Source: Streptomyces harbinensis (GTDB lineage: Bacteria > Actinomycetota > Actinomycetes > Streptomycetales > Streptomycetaceae). Taken from it: 64,000 nt of DNA. The DNA lies in assembly GCF_900116145.1 (NCBI RefSeq), contig NZ_FPAB01000009.1, positions 124,001 to 188,000 on the forward strand, written 5' to 3'. Below the pieces are notes generated by a model, which worked only from the letters and a program-made list of their open reading frames with translations, was not told the origin of the DNA and made no database searches. The number at the start of each line of letters is the position of its first letter. Position 1 is the stretch's first letter. The position numbers and the translations under genes were made by a program. Of this stretch, positions 7,814 to 16,753 are shown piece by piece.

Positions 7814-9022
7814 ATGGCCAGTCATGGACGTCATCGCCGCTACAAGCCCAGCACGGTCTCCCGCGCATCGCTGACGGTCACAGCGAGCGGCGCGGGGCTC
7901 GCGCTGCCGCTGATCAGCGTGGCGGGCGCCGAGGCCGCGTCGGTGGAGACCTGGGACAAGGTCGCCGAGTGCGAGAGCAGCGGCCGGTGGGACGTCGACA
8001 CGGGCAACGGCTACTTCGGCGGTCTGCAGTTCAAGCAGAGCACCTGGGAGGCGTTCGGCGGAACCGCCTACGCGCCGCGGGCCGACCAGGCCACCAAGGA
8101 CCAGCAGATAGCCGTGGCCGAGGAGGTCCTGGACGCCCAGGGGCCGGACGCCTGGCCCACCTGCTCCGGCCGTGCGGGGCTGACCCGGGACGGCGTCGAG
8201 CCGGCGCTCTCCCCGGACGGGGGCGCCGCCGAGCGCGCCGGGGAACGGACCGCGGCCGAGGCCGGGCCCGAGGCCGCCCCGGCCGGTGAGGTCCGCACCC
8301 AGGCGGCCGGGCTCACCCGTACCGAGGCGGCCGATCCGTACGAGGTGGTGCGCGGCGACACGCTCTCCGCGATCGCCCGCACCCACGAGGTGACCGGCGG
8401 CTGGCAGTCGCTGTACGACCTCAACCGCGAGGTGATCGGCGGCAACCCCGATCTGATCTTCCCGGGCCAGCGGCTCACCCTGGCCGGCGGCGGCGCGACC
8501 GACGCGCCCGAACGGGCCAGGGAGACCCCGCCCGCGCAGTCCGCCGACCCCGAGCCCGCACCGGAGCCCGCGCCCGCACCGGCCCCCGATCCGGAGCCGG
8601 AGCCGGCCCCCGAGGCGGCCGGCTACTCCGCGCCGGTGGACGCCTCGACCGGTACGGCCTACCGCACCACCGGCAGTCTGTGGTCGCGCGGCTACCACAC
8701 CGGCGTCGACTTCCCCGTGTCCACCGGTACTTCGGTGAAATCGGTGTCCGCGGGCACGGTGGTTTCGGCCGGCTGGGCGGGGTCCTTCGGTTATGAAGTG
8801 ATCGTCGAGCACACCGACGGCAAATACAGCCAGTACGCGCATCTGTCGCAGATCTCGGTCTCCGCCGGGCAGCCGGTCAGCGGCGGGCAGCAGGTGGGCC
8901 GGGCCGGGTCCACCGGCAATTCCACCGGCCCGCATCTGCACTTCGAGATCCGTACCGGTCAGGGCTTCGGCACCGATATCGATCCGGTGGCCTATCTGCG
9001 CGCCAACGGCGTCACCCTCTGA
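7814..9022 (+). CDS. Secreted Rpf-type transglycosylase with LysM and M23 (LytM) peptidase domains
   Basis: A 402-residue secreted cell-wall hydrolase. Residues 1-42 form a signal peptide. Residues about 43-115 are a resuscitation-promoting-factor (transglycosylase-like) domain with the catalytic Glu in A-E-C-E-S-S-G-R-W. A LysM domain (about 175-225, opening Y-E-V-V-R-G-D-T-L) binds glycan. A Pro-Glu repeat spacer (about 235-275) follows, then an M23 LytM domain with zinc ligands in H-x-x-x-D (His295/Asp299) and H-L-H-F-E. It would cut glycan strands and peptide crosslinks during germination or growth. Start ATG 7814 with AAGGAGGGATC upstream. Confidence 0.92.
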   Translation: MASHGRHRRYKPSTVSRASLTVTASGAGLALPLISVAGAEAASVETWDKVAECESSGRWDVDTGNGYFGGLQFKQSTWEAFGGTAYAPRADQATKDQQIAVAEEVLDAQGPDAWPTCSGRAGLTRDGVEPALSPDGGAAERAGERTAAEAGPEAAPAGEVRTQAAGLTRTEAADPYEVVRGDTLSAIARTHEVTGGWQSLYDLNREVIGGNPDLIFPGQRLTLAGGGATDAPERARETPPAQSADPEPAPEPAPAPAPDPEPEPAPEAAGYSAPVDASTGTAYRTTGSLWSRGYHTGVDFPVSTGTSVKSVSAGTVVSAGWAGSFGYEVIVEHTDGKYSQYAHLSQISVSAGQPVSGGQQVGRAGSTGNSTGPHLHFEIRTGQGFGTDIDPVAYLRANGVTL

Positions 9023-9208
9023 GGCATTCCGCAGGGCGCCGGTGTGTTCTCCCGCACCGGCGCCCTCCTGGAAACCGGACAGATGCTCCACTAACCACCC
9101 AGAATGAGGAAGTCACCGTTCCGTTTTCTTCCCTCCGCTGCCACCGGGTCAGTACCCTCGTCACCCCGAGGCCAATTCCGGCATATGCAGGAGACATTGG
9201 AGACGTCG

Positions 9209-10021
9209 ATGGAACGACCCGCCTGGGCGCCGCAGGGCATCGATCTGTCCGTGCCGAGTGTTTCCCGCATGTATGACTTCTATCTCGGTGGTTCGCACAA
9301 CTTCGAGGCGGACCGGATCGCCGCCCGGGCGGCGATCGAGGCGTTTCCAGGACTCCCCAAAATCATGCAGACCAATCGCGCCTTCATGCGCCGCGCCGTA
9401 CGCCACGCCCGCGCCGCCGGAGTGACCCAGTTCCTCGACATCGGCTCCGGGATACCCACCTTCGGCGCCGTGCACGAGATCGCCCGGGAGGGCGGCGGCG
9501 ACGCGCGGGTCGTCTACGTCGACAACGACCCGATCGCCGTCGCCCACGGCCGCGCCGTGCTGGAGAGCCAGGAGGGTACGGGGGTGGTCGCCGCCGACTT
9601 CCGCGACCCGGCGGCCATCCTGGGCAGCGAGCCGGTGCGCCGGCTGATCGACTTCGGCCGGCCGGTCGCCGTCCTGCTGGTGGCCCTGCTGCACTTCGTC
9701 GACGACAGCGACGAGCCGGCCGCGGCCCTGGCCCGGCTGCGCGAGGTGCTGGCCCCGGGCAGCCTGCTCGTGATCAGCCACGCCTCCATCGACACGGGCC
9801 CGCGCACCGCCGCCCAGGGCAGCCGGATCTCCGAGGTCTACCGGCGCGGCGGCGCCACCCTGGTGCTGCGCTCGCGCGCGGAGATACTGCCGTTCTTCGA
9901 CGGGTTCGACCTGCTGGAGCCCGGTCTGGTGGCGCCGCCCGACTGGCGGCCCGAGGAGCCGGTGGACGAGGACGATCCGGTGGTCTACACGGGCCTCGTC
10001 GGGGTGGGGCGCGCCGCGTGA
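9209..10021 (+). CDS. SAM-dependent methyltransferase, DUF574 (Methyltransf_19) family
   Basis: About 270 residues. The opening (P-S-V-S-R-M-Y-D-F-Y-L-G-G-S-H-N-F) is the hallmark of the actinobacterial DUF574 methyltransferases. A SAM-binding motif (F-L-D-I-G-S-G-I-P-T) and an acidic motif II (V-Y-V-D-N-D-P) follow. Substrates are unknown for this family. The ATG at 9209 is favoured over 9185 and 9104 because GGAG lies 6 nt upstream. The stop overlaps the next gene by 4 bp (GTGA), so the two are probably translationally coupled. Confidence 0.88.
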   Translation: MERPAWAPQGIDLSVPSVSRMYDFYLGGSHNFEADRIAARAAIEAFPGLPKIMQTNRAFMRRAVRHARAAGVTQFLDIGSGIPTFGAVHEIAREGGGDARVVYVDNDPIAVAHGRAVLESQEGTGVVAADFRDPAAILGSEPVRRLIDFGRPVAVLLVALLHFVDDSDEPAAALARLREVLAPGSLLVISHASIDTGPRTAAQGSRISEVYRRGGATLVLRSRAEILPFFDGFDLLEPGLVAPPDWRPEEPVDEDDPVVYTGLVGVGRAA

Positions 10022-12177
10022 GCACCCCGCAGGCCGGTACGCCCGCCACCCCCGAACGCTCCGAGGTGCCCGCCGACGGGCTGCGCAGATTCGCCCGCAT
10101 CTGGTGCCGGGCCGTCTATCCGGCCACCGCCACCTCGCTCACCCGCCCCGAGTTCGAGGAGTTGCTGCTGGGCCTGGCGGACACCCTGGCCACCGCGCTG
10201 CGCGCCCGGCCCTTCGACCCCTCCTCCGGCCGTGGGGTGGGCGAGGCGCTGGTCGCCGCGCACTGCACCGATCCGGACGCGCTGCCGCGGGTGCTGGGCG
10301 TGCTGGACGCGTATCTGCTGCTGTACTGCGTGGACGCGGCGGGGCTGCCGGCGGACGAGGCGCGGATCCGCTGCACCCGGCTCCAGCACGCGATGGCGGC
10401 CGGGTTCTCCCGGGCGCTGCAGGCGCGTACCCGGCACGAGCAGGAGTCGCTGTCGCGGGCGGCGGTCACCGCGCAGCGGGAGATCGGTGCGGCGCTGCAC
10501 GAGAGCGAGGCCCGGTTCCGGGCGGTGTTCGCGGAGGCGGGCCTGGGGATCGGCATCGCCGACATGGAGGGCAACATCCTCGATGTCAACAGTGCGCTGG
10601 TGCGGATGTTCGGCGGCTCGGAGTACCAGGTGCGCAGCCGTAACGTGCTGGAGCTGGGGCATCCGGAGGACGCCCCCGAGGTGTGGCGGATGCAGGGTGA
10701 GCTGATGCGCGGCGAGCGCGAGCAGTACCAGGCGGAGAAGCCGTACCACCGCTCGGACGGCACGGTGCTGTGGACCAATCTGACGGTGTCGCTGCTGCGG
10801 GACGCGGAGGGGGAGCCGCAGTACATGCTGGCGATGCTGGAGGACGTGACCGAGCGCCGGCTGTTCCAGTTGCGGCTGCGGTATCAGGCCACCCATGACG
10901 CGCTGACGGATCTGCCCAATCGGGCGCTGTTCTTCGAGCGGCTGGAGCAGGCGCTGGCGCCGGGTTCGCCGGTGGGCCGGATCGGGCTGTGCTACCTGGA
11001 TCTGGACGGGTTCAAGGCGGTGAACGACAGCCTGGGGCACGCGGTGGGCGATCAGCTGCTGATCGCGGTGGCCGAGCGGTTGCAGAGCCGGATCAGCGGC
11101 CCGGGGCGGCTGCTGGCGCGGATCGGCGGGGACGAGTTCGTGGCGCTGGTGACCGATCCGCGCTCGCCGGCGGCGGTCACCGAGGTGGCCGAGCAAGCGC
11201 TGGCGGCGCTGTCGGTGCCGGTGGAGGTGGCCGGGCGGGAGCTGCTGGTGCGGGCCAGTATCGGGGTGGTGGAGGGGGCCGCGGGTGAGCTGTCGTCCTC
11301 CGAGGTGCTGCGCAGCGCGGACATCACCATGTACCGGGCGAAGGCGCAGGGCGGCAACCGGTACGCGCTGGCCGACCCGGACCGGGACGCGCGAGCGATC
11401 AGCCGACACCATCTGACGCACCATCTGCCGGCGGCGCTCAAGGGCAGTGAGTTCTTCATCGAGTACCAGCCGCTGATCACGATGAGCGACGGGTCGCTGG
11501 AGGGTGCGGAGGCGCTGGTGCGCTGGAGTCATCCGCGGCACGGGGTGCTGGGTCCCGACCGGTTCATTCCGCTGGCGGAGCACACCGGGCTGATCGTGCC
11601 GCTGGGGCGCTGGGTGCTCCAGGAGGCGGTGCGGCAGGCGTGCGAGTGGCAGGTGCGGGGTATCGGCGGGCCCCGGCCGCTGCGGGTGAACGTGAATCTG
11701 TCGCCGCGTCAGCTGCACCATCCGGAGCTGGTGGAGGACACGGTGGCGGTGCTGGAGGAGGCCGGGCTGCCGCCGAGTTCGCTGTGTCTGGAGGTGACGG
11801 AGTCGGCGATGGTCTCGGCGGACGACCAGGAGCTGAAACCGCTGCGGCAGCTGGCGGAGCTGGGGGTGGGCATCGCGCTGGACGACTTCGGCACCGGCTA
11901 CTCCAACCTGGCCAATCTGCGGTATCTGCCGGCCAGCACGCTGAAGCTGGACCGTTCCTTCACCCAGGGTCTGCAGCAGCAGCCGGCCGATCCGGTGGAT
12001 CTGAAGATCGTGGAGTCGATCGTCTCGCTGGCGCACACCCTTCAGCTGTCGGTGACCGTGGAGGGCGTGGAGACGCAGGCCCAGGCGCGGCAGCTGCGGG
12101 AACTGGGCTGTGATTCGGCGCAGGGCTGGTACTACGCGCGCCCGGGTCCGCCGGAGCGGCTGCCGGAGGCCGTCTGA
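10018..12177 (+). CDS. PAS-GGDEF-EAL cyclic-di-GMP turnover protein
   Basis: A 719-residue protein. An N-terminal helical region of unknown role (1-150) is followed by a PAS domain (about 155-285), a diguanylate cyclase domain with intact R-I-G-G-D-E-F (about 367) and a phosphodiesterase domain with E-A-L (about 497), N-V-N-L-S, L-E-V-T-E-S, D-D-F-G-T-G-Y-S and K-L-D motifs all present. Both catalytic domains could be active. The R-x-x-D inhibitory site just before GGDEF is absent (R-L-L-A), so classical product inhibition seems unlikely. No membrane segment is seen. Similar PAS-GGDEF-EAL proteins control Streptomyces development. The start GTG overlaps the methyltransferase stop. Confidence 0.93.
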   Translation: MSTPQAGTPATPERSEVPADGLRRFARIWCRAVYPATATSLTRPEFEELLLGLADTLATALRARPFDPSSGRGVGEALVAAHCTDPDALPRVLGVLDAYLLLYCVDAAGLPADEARIRCTRLQHAMAAGFSRALQARTRHEQESLSRAAVTAQREIGAALHESEARFRAVFAEAGLGIGIADMEGNILDVNSALVRMFGGSEYQVRSRNVLELGHPEDAPEVWRMQGELMRGEREQYQAEKPYHRSDGTVLWTNLTVSLLRDAEGEPQYMLAMLEDVTERRLFQLRLRYQATHDALTDLPNRALFFERLEQALAPGSPVGRIGLCYLDLDGFKAVNDSLGHAVGDQLLIAVAERLQSRISGPGRLLARIGGDEFVALVTDPRSPAAVTEVAEQALAALSVPVEVAGRELLVRASIGVVEGAAGELSSSEVLRSADITMYRAKAQGGNRYALADPDRDARAISRHHLTHHLPAALKGSEFFIEYQPLITMSDGSLEGAEALVRWSHPRHGVLGPDRFIPLAEHTGLIVPLGRWVLQEAVRQACEWQVRGIGGPRPLRVNVNLSPRQLHHPELVEDTVAVLEEAGLPPSSLCLEVTESAMVSADDQELKPLRQLAELGVGIALDDFGTGYSNLANLRYLPASTLKLDRSFTQGLQQQPADPVDLKIVESIVSLAHTLQLSVTVEGVETQAQARQLRELGCDSAQGWYYARPGPPERLPEAV

Positions 12178-12212
12178 GGGCCGCCGCGCCCGGCGGGCGG
12201 GGCACGGTGCGG

Positions 12213-13421
12213 TCAGGGCTGTTCGATGATCAGCCTGCGCGGGGCGCCGGGGTGGGGCGGGGGCAGCCGCAGCGGGCCGGCGCCCGGGGTCCAGGAGCCG
12301 AGGACGGTGGGTGCGCCGGCTCCGGTGGCCGAGGGCAGGGTGCCGGGGAGGCCGTGGGCGCTGAGGTAGCCGAGGAGCGCGAAGAGGTAGGCCTCCTTGG
12401 CCGGGGCGGGCAGGCCGTGGGCGGCGCTGGTGACGACCCGGGCCGGGGCGGCGGCGGCCCGGACGCGGTCCAGGAGGACGGGGTTGCGTACGCCGCCGCC
12501 GGAGACGACGAGTTCGGTGAGCCGGTGGGTGCGGCAGGCGGTGCCCACCAGGTGGGCGGTGAGTTCGGTGAGGGTGGCCACCAGGTCGTCCCCGGTGGGG
12601 TCGCCGGGGCGCAGCACGGTGTCGAGGTAGCCGGGGTGGAAGAGTTCCTTGCCGGTGGATTTGGGCGGCGGGAGGCGGTAGTACGGTTCGGCGAGCAGCC
12701 GTCGCAGCAGTGCGGTGCCGGGCCGGCCGCGCGCGGCGCGTGCCCCGTCGGTGTCCATCCGTTCCGCTCCCCCGCTGGCGGCGGTGACGGCGGCGTCGAT
12801 CAGCGCGTTCGCGGGGCCGAGGTCGTAGGCGAGGACGTCGCGCGGTGCGGTGCCCGGTCCCGGCACGGTGATGTTGGCGATGCCGCCGAGGTTGAGGGCG
12901 CCGCGCCGGGTGCCCTCGCCCAGCAGCCACAGCGCGTCCAGCAGGGAGACCAGCGGGGCGCCCTGGCCGCCGCGGGCGATGTCGGCGGTGCGCAGGTCGG
13001 AGAGCACGGGGAGTCCGGTGGCGCGGGCGATCCAGGCGGCGGCGCCCAGTTGCAGGGTGCCGCGGGCCCGGCCGCCGTCCACCCAGTGGTGGACGGTCTG
13101 GCCGTGCGAGGCGAGCAGTTCGGCGCGCCGGCCGGTGAGCGCGGTGTCGGCGCGGGCGGCGACGGCGCCGAAGAACTGTCCGAGTTCGGTGTCGAGCCGG
13201 CAGACCTCGGCCAACTCCACCCGGGCGGGCGGCAGGGCGGCGGCGATGCGCTCGCGCAGGGCGGCGGGGAAGGGTTCGCTGTGCAGGCCGAGCGGGCGCA
13301 GGGCGAGGGTGTGGGGGTCGGTGAAGCGCAGGTGGGCGGCGGCCACGTCGACGGCGTCGTGGGAGGTGCCGCTGAGCATGCCGAGGACGGTCTGCGGCCG
13401 GGCGGGGTCCATGGCGGTCAT
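12213..13421 (-). CDS. anmK: Anhydro-N-acetylmuramic acid kinase
   Basis: About 402 residues of the AnmK fold. It phosphorylates 1,6-anhydro-MurNAc in cell-wall recycling. The ATP-binding G-M-L-S-G-T-S opening, the H-G-Q-T-V-H-H motif, the D-x-R-x-x-D-I-A-x-G-G-Q-G-A-P-L segment, N-L-G-G-I-A-N-I-T and the late V-S-G-G-G-V-R-N-P motif are all seen. The usual S-x-D-G-V-D is S-H-D-A-V-D here, a mild variation. The start at 13421 is chosen over the upstream 13514 frame, whose first 31 residues look non-coding and overlap the metG leader. It is divergent from metG. Confidence 0.92.
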   Translation of the reverse strand: MTAMDPARPQTVLGMLSGTSHDAVDVAAAHLRFTDPHTLALRPLGLHSEPFPAALRERIAAALPPARVELAEVCRLDTELGQFFGAVAARADTALTGRRAELLASHGQTVHHWVDGGRARGTLQLGAAAWIARATGLPVLSDLRTADIARGGQGAPLVSLLDALWLLGEGTRRGALNLGGIANITVPGPGTAPRDVLAYDLGPANALIDAAVTAASGGAERMDTDGARAARGRPGTALLRRLLAEPYYRLPPPKSTGKELFHPGYLDTVLRPGDPTGDDLVATLTELTAHLVGTACRTHRLTELVVSGGGVRNPVLLDRVRAAAAPARVVTSAAHGLPAPAKEAYLFALLGYLSAHGLPGTLPSATGAGAPTVLGSWTPGAGPLRLPPPHPGAPRRLIIEQP

Positions 13422-13538
13422 GGTGCCGGAAATCCGGTGCGGAGGGCAGTCCGGCCGTCGGTAGGATTGACGGGCCAAGACGCTCGACTTCGTCACGTTG
13501 TGTGACTGATCCACTTCTCACCATTGGAGCATCCGAGG

Positions 13539-15269
13539 ATGACCCGACACCTCATCACCAGTGCGCTGCCGTACATCAACGGGATCAAGCACCTGGGGAA
13601 CATGGTCGGCTCGATGCTCCCGGCGGATGTGTACGCCCGCTATCTGCGGCAGCGCGGCCACGACGTGCTGTACATCTGCGCCACCGACGAGCACGGCACC
13701 CCGGCGGAGCTGGCGGCCAAGGCGGCGGGGCTGCCGGTGGCCGAGTTCTGCGCCCGCGCGCACGACGCGCAGAAGGCGGTGTACGACGGTTTCGGTCTGT
13801 CCTTCGACTACTTCGGCCGCACGTCCTCGGCGCAGAACATCGAGATCACCCAGCACTTCGCGCGGCAGCTGAAGGCGAACGGTTTCATCGAGGAGCGCTC
13901 CACCCGCCAGGTGTACTCGCTGGCGGACGAGCGGTTCCTGCCCGACCGGTACATCGTGGGCACCTGCCCGTTCTGCGGGTACGAGGCGGCGCGCGGCGAC
14001 CAGTGCGAGAACTGCACCCGGGTGCTGGACCCGACCGATCTGCTGAACCCGCGCTCGGCGGTCTCCGGCAGCACGGAGCTGGAGGTGCGCGAGACCACGC
14101 ATCTCTTCCTGCTCCAGTCGAAGCTGGAGGGCGAGGTCGAGGCGTTCGTCGCGGAGGCCGGGAAGGAGTGGCCGGTGCTGGCCTCCTCGATCGCCCGCAA
14201 GTGGCTGACCGAGGGGCTGCACGACCGGGCGATCACCCGCGACCTGGAGTGGGGGGTACCGGTGCCGGCCGATGTGTGGCCGGAGCTGGCGGCCGAGGGC
14301 AAGGTCTTCTACGTGTGGTTCGACGCCCCGATCGGCTACATCGGCGCCACCAAGGAGTGGGCGGACGCGGCCGGTGCCGGCGAGGAGCGCGACTGGCGGT
14401 CGTGGTGGTACGGCACGGACGAGGACGCGGCCGGCGGGGTGCGCTACACGGAGTTCATGGCGAAGGACAACGTGCCCTTCCACACGGTGATGTTCCCGGC
14501 CACCGAGCTGGGCACCCGGGAGCCGTGGAAGAAGGTCGACTACGTCAAGGCGTTCAACTGGCTGACGTACTACGGCGGCAAGTTCTCCACCTCGCAGAAC
14601 CGGGGCATCTTCATCGACGACGCCCTGGAGCTGCTGCCCGCCGACTACTGGCGGTACTTCCTGATGGCCAGCGCCCCGGAGTCGGACGACGCCTCGTTCT
14701 CCTGGGAGCACTTCTCGGCGATCGTCAACAAGGACCTGGCGGACACCCTGGGGAACTTCGTCAACCGGGTGCTGACGTTCTCGCGCAAGCGGTTCGGCGA
14801 CGAGGTGCCGGGCGGGCACGCCGCCGGTGAGGCGGAGGCCCGGCTCGGCGCGGAGGTCGCCCGGCTGCTGGCCGAGTACGAGGAGCACCTGGACGCGCTC
14901 CAGTTCCGCAAGGCGGCCTTCGCGCTGCGCGCCCTGTGGAGCGCGGGCAACTCCTATCTGGAGGAGAAGGCCCCGTGGCTGGAGATCAAGAGCGACCCGG
15001 AGGCGGCGGCGCTGACGCTGCGCACCGCGATGAATCTGATCCGGCTGTACGCGGTGGTCTCCGAGCCGATCATCCCGGCGACCGCGCAGGTGATGCGGTC
15101 GGTGTTCGGCACGGTCGCGGCGGACCGGTGGGTGACCGCCGAGCAGGCGATCGCCCTGGACACGGTGCCGGCGGGGGCGCCGTTCACGGTGCCGCCGGTG
15201 CTGTTCGCCAAGATCACCGAGGATGACCTGGTGGCGTACCGCGAGCGGTTCGGCGGCGCCGAGGAGTAA
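13539..15269 (+). CDS. metG: Methionyl-tRNA synthetase
   Basis: A 576-residue class I aminoacyl-tRNA synthetase. The N-terminus (M-T-R-H-L-I-T-S-A-L-P-Y-I-N-G) is typical. The HIGH motif appears as H-L-G-N and the KMSKS motif as K-F-S-T-S (near 14580), variants used by one subgroup of MetRS. A zinc knuckle C-x-x-C-(x)9-C-x-x-C is intact (CPFCGYEAARGDQCENC). An anticodon-binding helical domain follows; there is no C-terminal tRNA-binding domain, so this is the short form. Start ATG 13539 with GGAG 9 nt upstream. It ends at a strong hairpin terminator. Confidence 0.95.
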   Translation: MTRHLITSALPYINGIKHLGNMVGSMLPADVYARYLRQRGHDVLYICATDEHGTPAELAAKAAGLPVAEFCARAHDAQKAVYDGFGLSFDYFGRTSSAQNIEITQHFARQLKANGFIEERSTRQVYSLADERFLPDRYIVGTCPFCGYEAARGDQCENCTRVLDPTDLLNPRSAVSGSTELEVRETTHLFLLQSKLEGEVEAFVAEAGKEWPVLASSIARKWLTEGLHDRAITRDLEWGVPVPADVWPELAAEGKVFYVWFDAPIGYIGATKEWADAAGAGEERDWRSWWYGTDEDAAGGVRYTEFMAKDNVPFHTVMFPATELGTREPWKKVDYVKAFNWLTYYGGKFSTSQNRGIFIDDALELLPADYWRYFLMASAPESDDASFSWEHFSAIVNKDLADTLGNFVNRVLTFSRKRFGDEVPGGHAAGEAEARLGAEVARLLAEYEEHLDALQFRKAAFALRALWSAGNSYLEEKAPWLEIKSDPEAAALTLRTAMNLIRLYAVVSEPIIPATAQVMRSVFGTVAADRWVTAEQAIALDTVPAGAPFTVPPVLFAKITEDDLVAYRERFGGAEE

Positions 15270-15285
15270 GCAGGAACGCAACCGT

Positions 15286-15321
15286 GGAGGCCGCCCGCCG
15301 GGGTTCCGGCGGGCGGCCTCC
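15286..15321. terminator. Strong bidirectional hairpin terminator
   Basis: A perfect 16-bp inverted repeat (15286-15301 and 15306-15321) closes on a 4-nt loop GGTT, between the convergent metG and conservon 1 stops. There is no T-tract. Confidence 0.85.
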
Positions 15322-15327
15322 GCGCGG

Positions 15328-15954
15328 TCAGGGGCGGACGGCGGACGGCTTCTGCGGCTGTACGTCGTCCGTCACGGCCGGTCCGGGGGTACGGGTGTCG
15401 ATCAGATGCTGGATCAGGGTCACCAAAACCTGGGTGCCGGAGGCGGCCTGCCGGGCGTCGCACAGCACGATCGGTACCTGCGGGTTGAGGTCCATGGCGG
15501 CGCGGATTTCCGGGACCGGGTAGCGGTGGGCCCCGTCGAACTCGTTGACGGCGACGATGAAACCGACGCCGCGCCGCTCGAAGAAGTCGACGGCGGGGAA
15601 GCTCTCCTCCAGCCGCCGGGTGTCGGCCAGCACCACGGCGCCCAGCGCGCCGTGGCACAGTTCGTTCCACATGAACCAGAACCGCTCCTGCCCGGGGGTG
15701 CCGAACAGGTACAGCACATGGTCGTTGCCCAGGGTGATGCGCCCGAAGTCCATGGCGACGGTGGTGGAGGTCTTGCGTTCGATGCCCTCCAGGCTGTCGG
15801 TGGCGGCGCTCACCTGGGTGAGGATCTCCTCGGTGCTGAGCGGCTCGATCTCGCTGACGGCGCCCACGAAGGTGGTCTTGCCGACTCCGAAACCGCCCGC
15901 GATGAGGATCTTCACCGCCGTGGGGAAGGGGTCACAGCCGTTTGCGGAGTCCAT
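15328..15954 (-). CDS. cvnD: Conservon GTP-binding protein CvnD (conservon 1)
   Basis: A 208-residue small Ras-like GTPase, the last gene of a cvnA-B-C-D operon. It has a G1 loop (G-G-F-G-V-G-K-T-T), G3 (F-G-T-P-G-Q-E-R-F) and G4-like N-E-F-D, followed by a short Pro-rich tail. In the conservon model the CvnA-D proteins form a membrane-associated heterocomplex resembling eukaryotic G-protein signalling. The start at 15954 overlaps cvnC by 23 bp. Confidence 0.92.
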   Translation of the reverse strand: MDSANGCDPFPTAVKILIAGGFGVGKTTFVGAVSEIEPLSTEEILTQVSAATDSLEGIERKTSTTVAMDFGRITLGNDHVLYLFGTPGQERFWFMWNELCHGALGAVVLADTRRLEESFPAVDFFERRGVGFIVAVNEFDGAHRYPVPEIRAAMDLNPQVPIVLCDARQAASGTQVLVTLIQHLIDTRTPGPAVTDDVQPQKPSAVRP

Positions 15955-16306
15955 GCAGGACCGCCTCCAACAGGTCTTTGTCGGTGGGTTGCTGAGACTG
16001 GAAGCCGGGGGCCCGGGTGGTGACCGCGCCGCGTTCCAGCAGGTCGGACAGGAGGACTTTGGTGATGGTGACGGGCAGCCTGATGTGGGCGGCGAGTTCG
16101 GCGACCGACACGGGGCCGCGGCACAGGGCGAGCAGCTGATCGTGTTCGGGGACGGCCGGGCCGCGCACGTCCGCGCCGGTGGCCAGCACCAGGGTCAGCA
16201 GGTCCAGCCGGGCGGCGGGCCGGGTACGGCCGCCGCTGGCGGTGAAGGGGCGCACCAGGGCGCCGGCGTCGTCGTCGAGCCAGGGCTCCGGCAGGGGTTC
16301 TGGCAT
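15932..16306 (-). CDS. cvnC: Conservon DUF742 protein CvnC (conservon 1)
   Basis: A 124-residue DUF742 protein. It has the P-F-x-x-x-G-G-R-T-R-P opening after the acidic start, a winged-helix-like core and the L-P-V-T-I-x-K-V-L-L-S-D-L motif. It is the third member of the conservon. It sits 4 bp after cvnB and overlaps cvnD, consistent with one translationally coupled operon. Confidence 0.92.
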   Translation of the reverse strand: MPEPLPEPWLDDDAGALVRPFTASGGRTRPAARLDLLTLVLATGADVRGPAVPEHDQLLALCRGPVSVAELAAHIRLPVTITKVLLSDLLERGAVTTRAPGFQSQQPTDKDLLEAVLHGLRKRL

Positions 16307-16310
16307 CGGG

Positions 16311-16730
16311 TCACTGCCCCGCGGGCTGCCGGGGCGCGGTGTTCAGAGCCGGCCGCACGGTCTTGACCAGGGTGGCCATCGCGTAGCCGAGGACGGCCGG
16401 ATCGGCCTCGCGGGCGGCGACGACGGCCAGGCAGGCGCCGGGGCCCGCGCTGGAGACGAACAGCAGCGAGCGGTCCAGTTCGACCACGACCTGGCGCACT
16501 TCGCCGGGGTCACCGAAGCGGGCGCCGGCGCTGCGGGCGAGCCCGTACAGCCCGGCGGCGAGGGCGGCCAGGTGCTCGGCCCCGGACGACTCCAGGCCGT
16601 GGGCGGCGGTCACCAGGCCGTCGATCGACAGCAGCACGGCGCTGCGGGTGTGCGGCACCCCCTCGACGAGTCCGGTCAGCAGCCCGGACAGTTCTGTTCC
16701 GGCCTCGCCCGGTGGCACTTCGCTCTCCAT
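16311..16730 (-). CDS. cvnB: Conservon roadblock/LC7 protein CvnB (conservon 1)
   Basis: A 139-residue roadblock/LC7-domain protein, with the L-L-S-I-D-G-L-V-T-A-A-H-G and L-L-F-V-S-S-A-G-P-G-A-C-L-A-V segments. The fold resembles regulators of small GTPases, fitting a partner role to CvnD. It lies 23 bp downstream of cvnA and 4 bp upstream of cvnC. Confidence 0.92.
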   Translation of the reverse strand: MESEVPPGEAGTELSGLLTGLVEGVPHTRSAVLLSIDGLVTAAHGLESSGAEHLAALAAGLYGLARSAGARFGDPGEVRQVVVELDRSLLFVSSAGPGACLAVVAAREADPAVLGYAMATLVKTVRPALNTAPRQPAGQ

Positions 16731-16753
16731 GGTCGGGTGGCTCTCCTCGCGGG

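Noticed and set aside
9985..13524. Minus-strand frame of over 1100 codons
   Set aside because: Shadow of the GGDEF-EAL gene and anmK; its Arg/His/Pro-rich sequence has no protein character.
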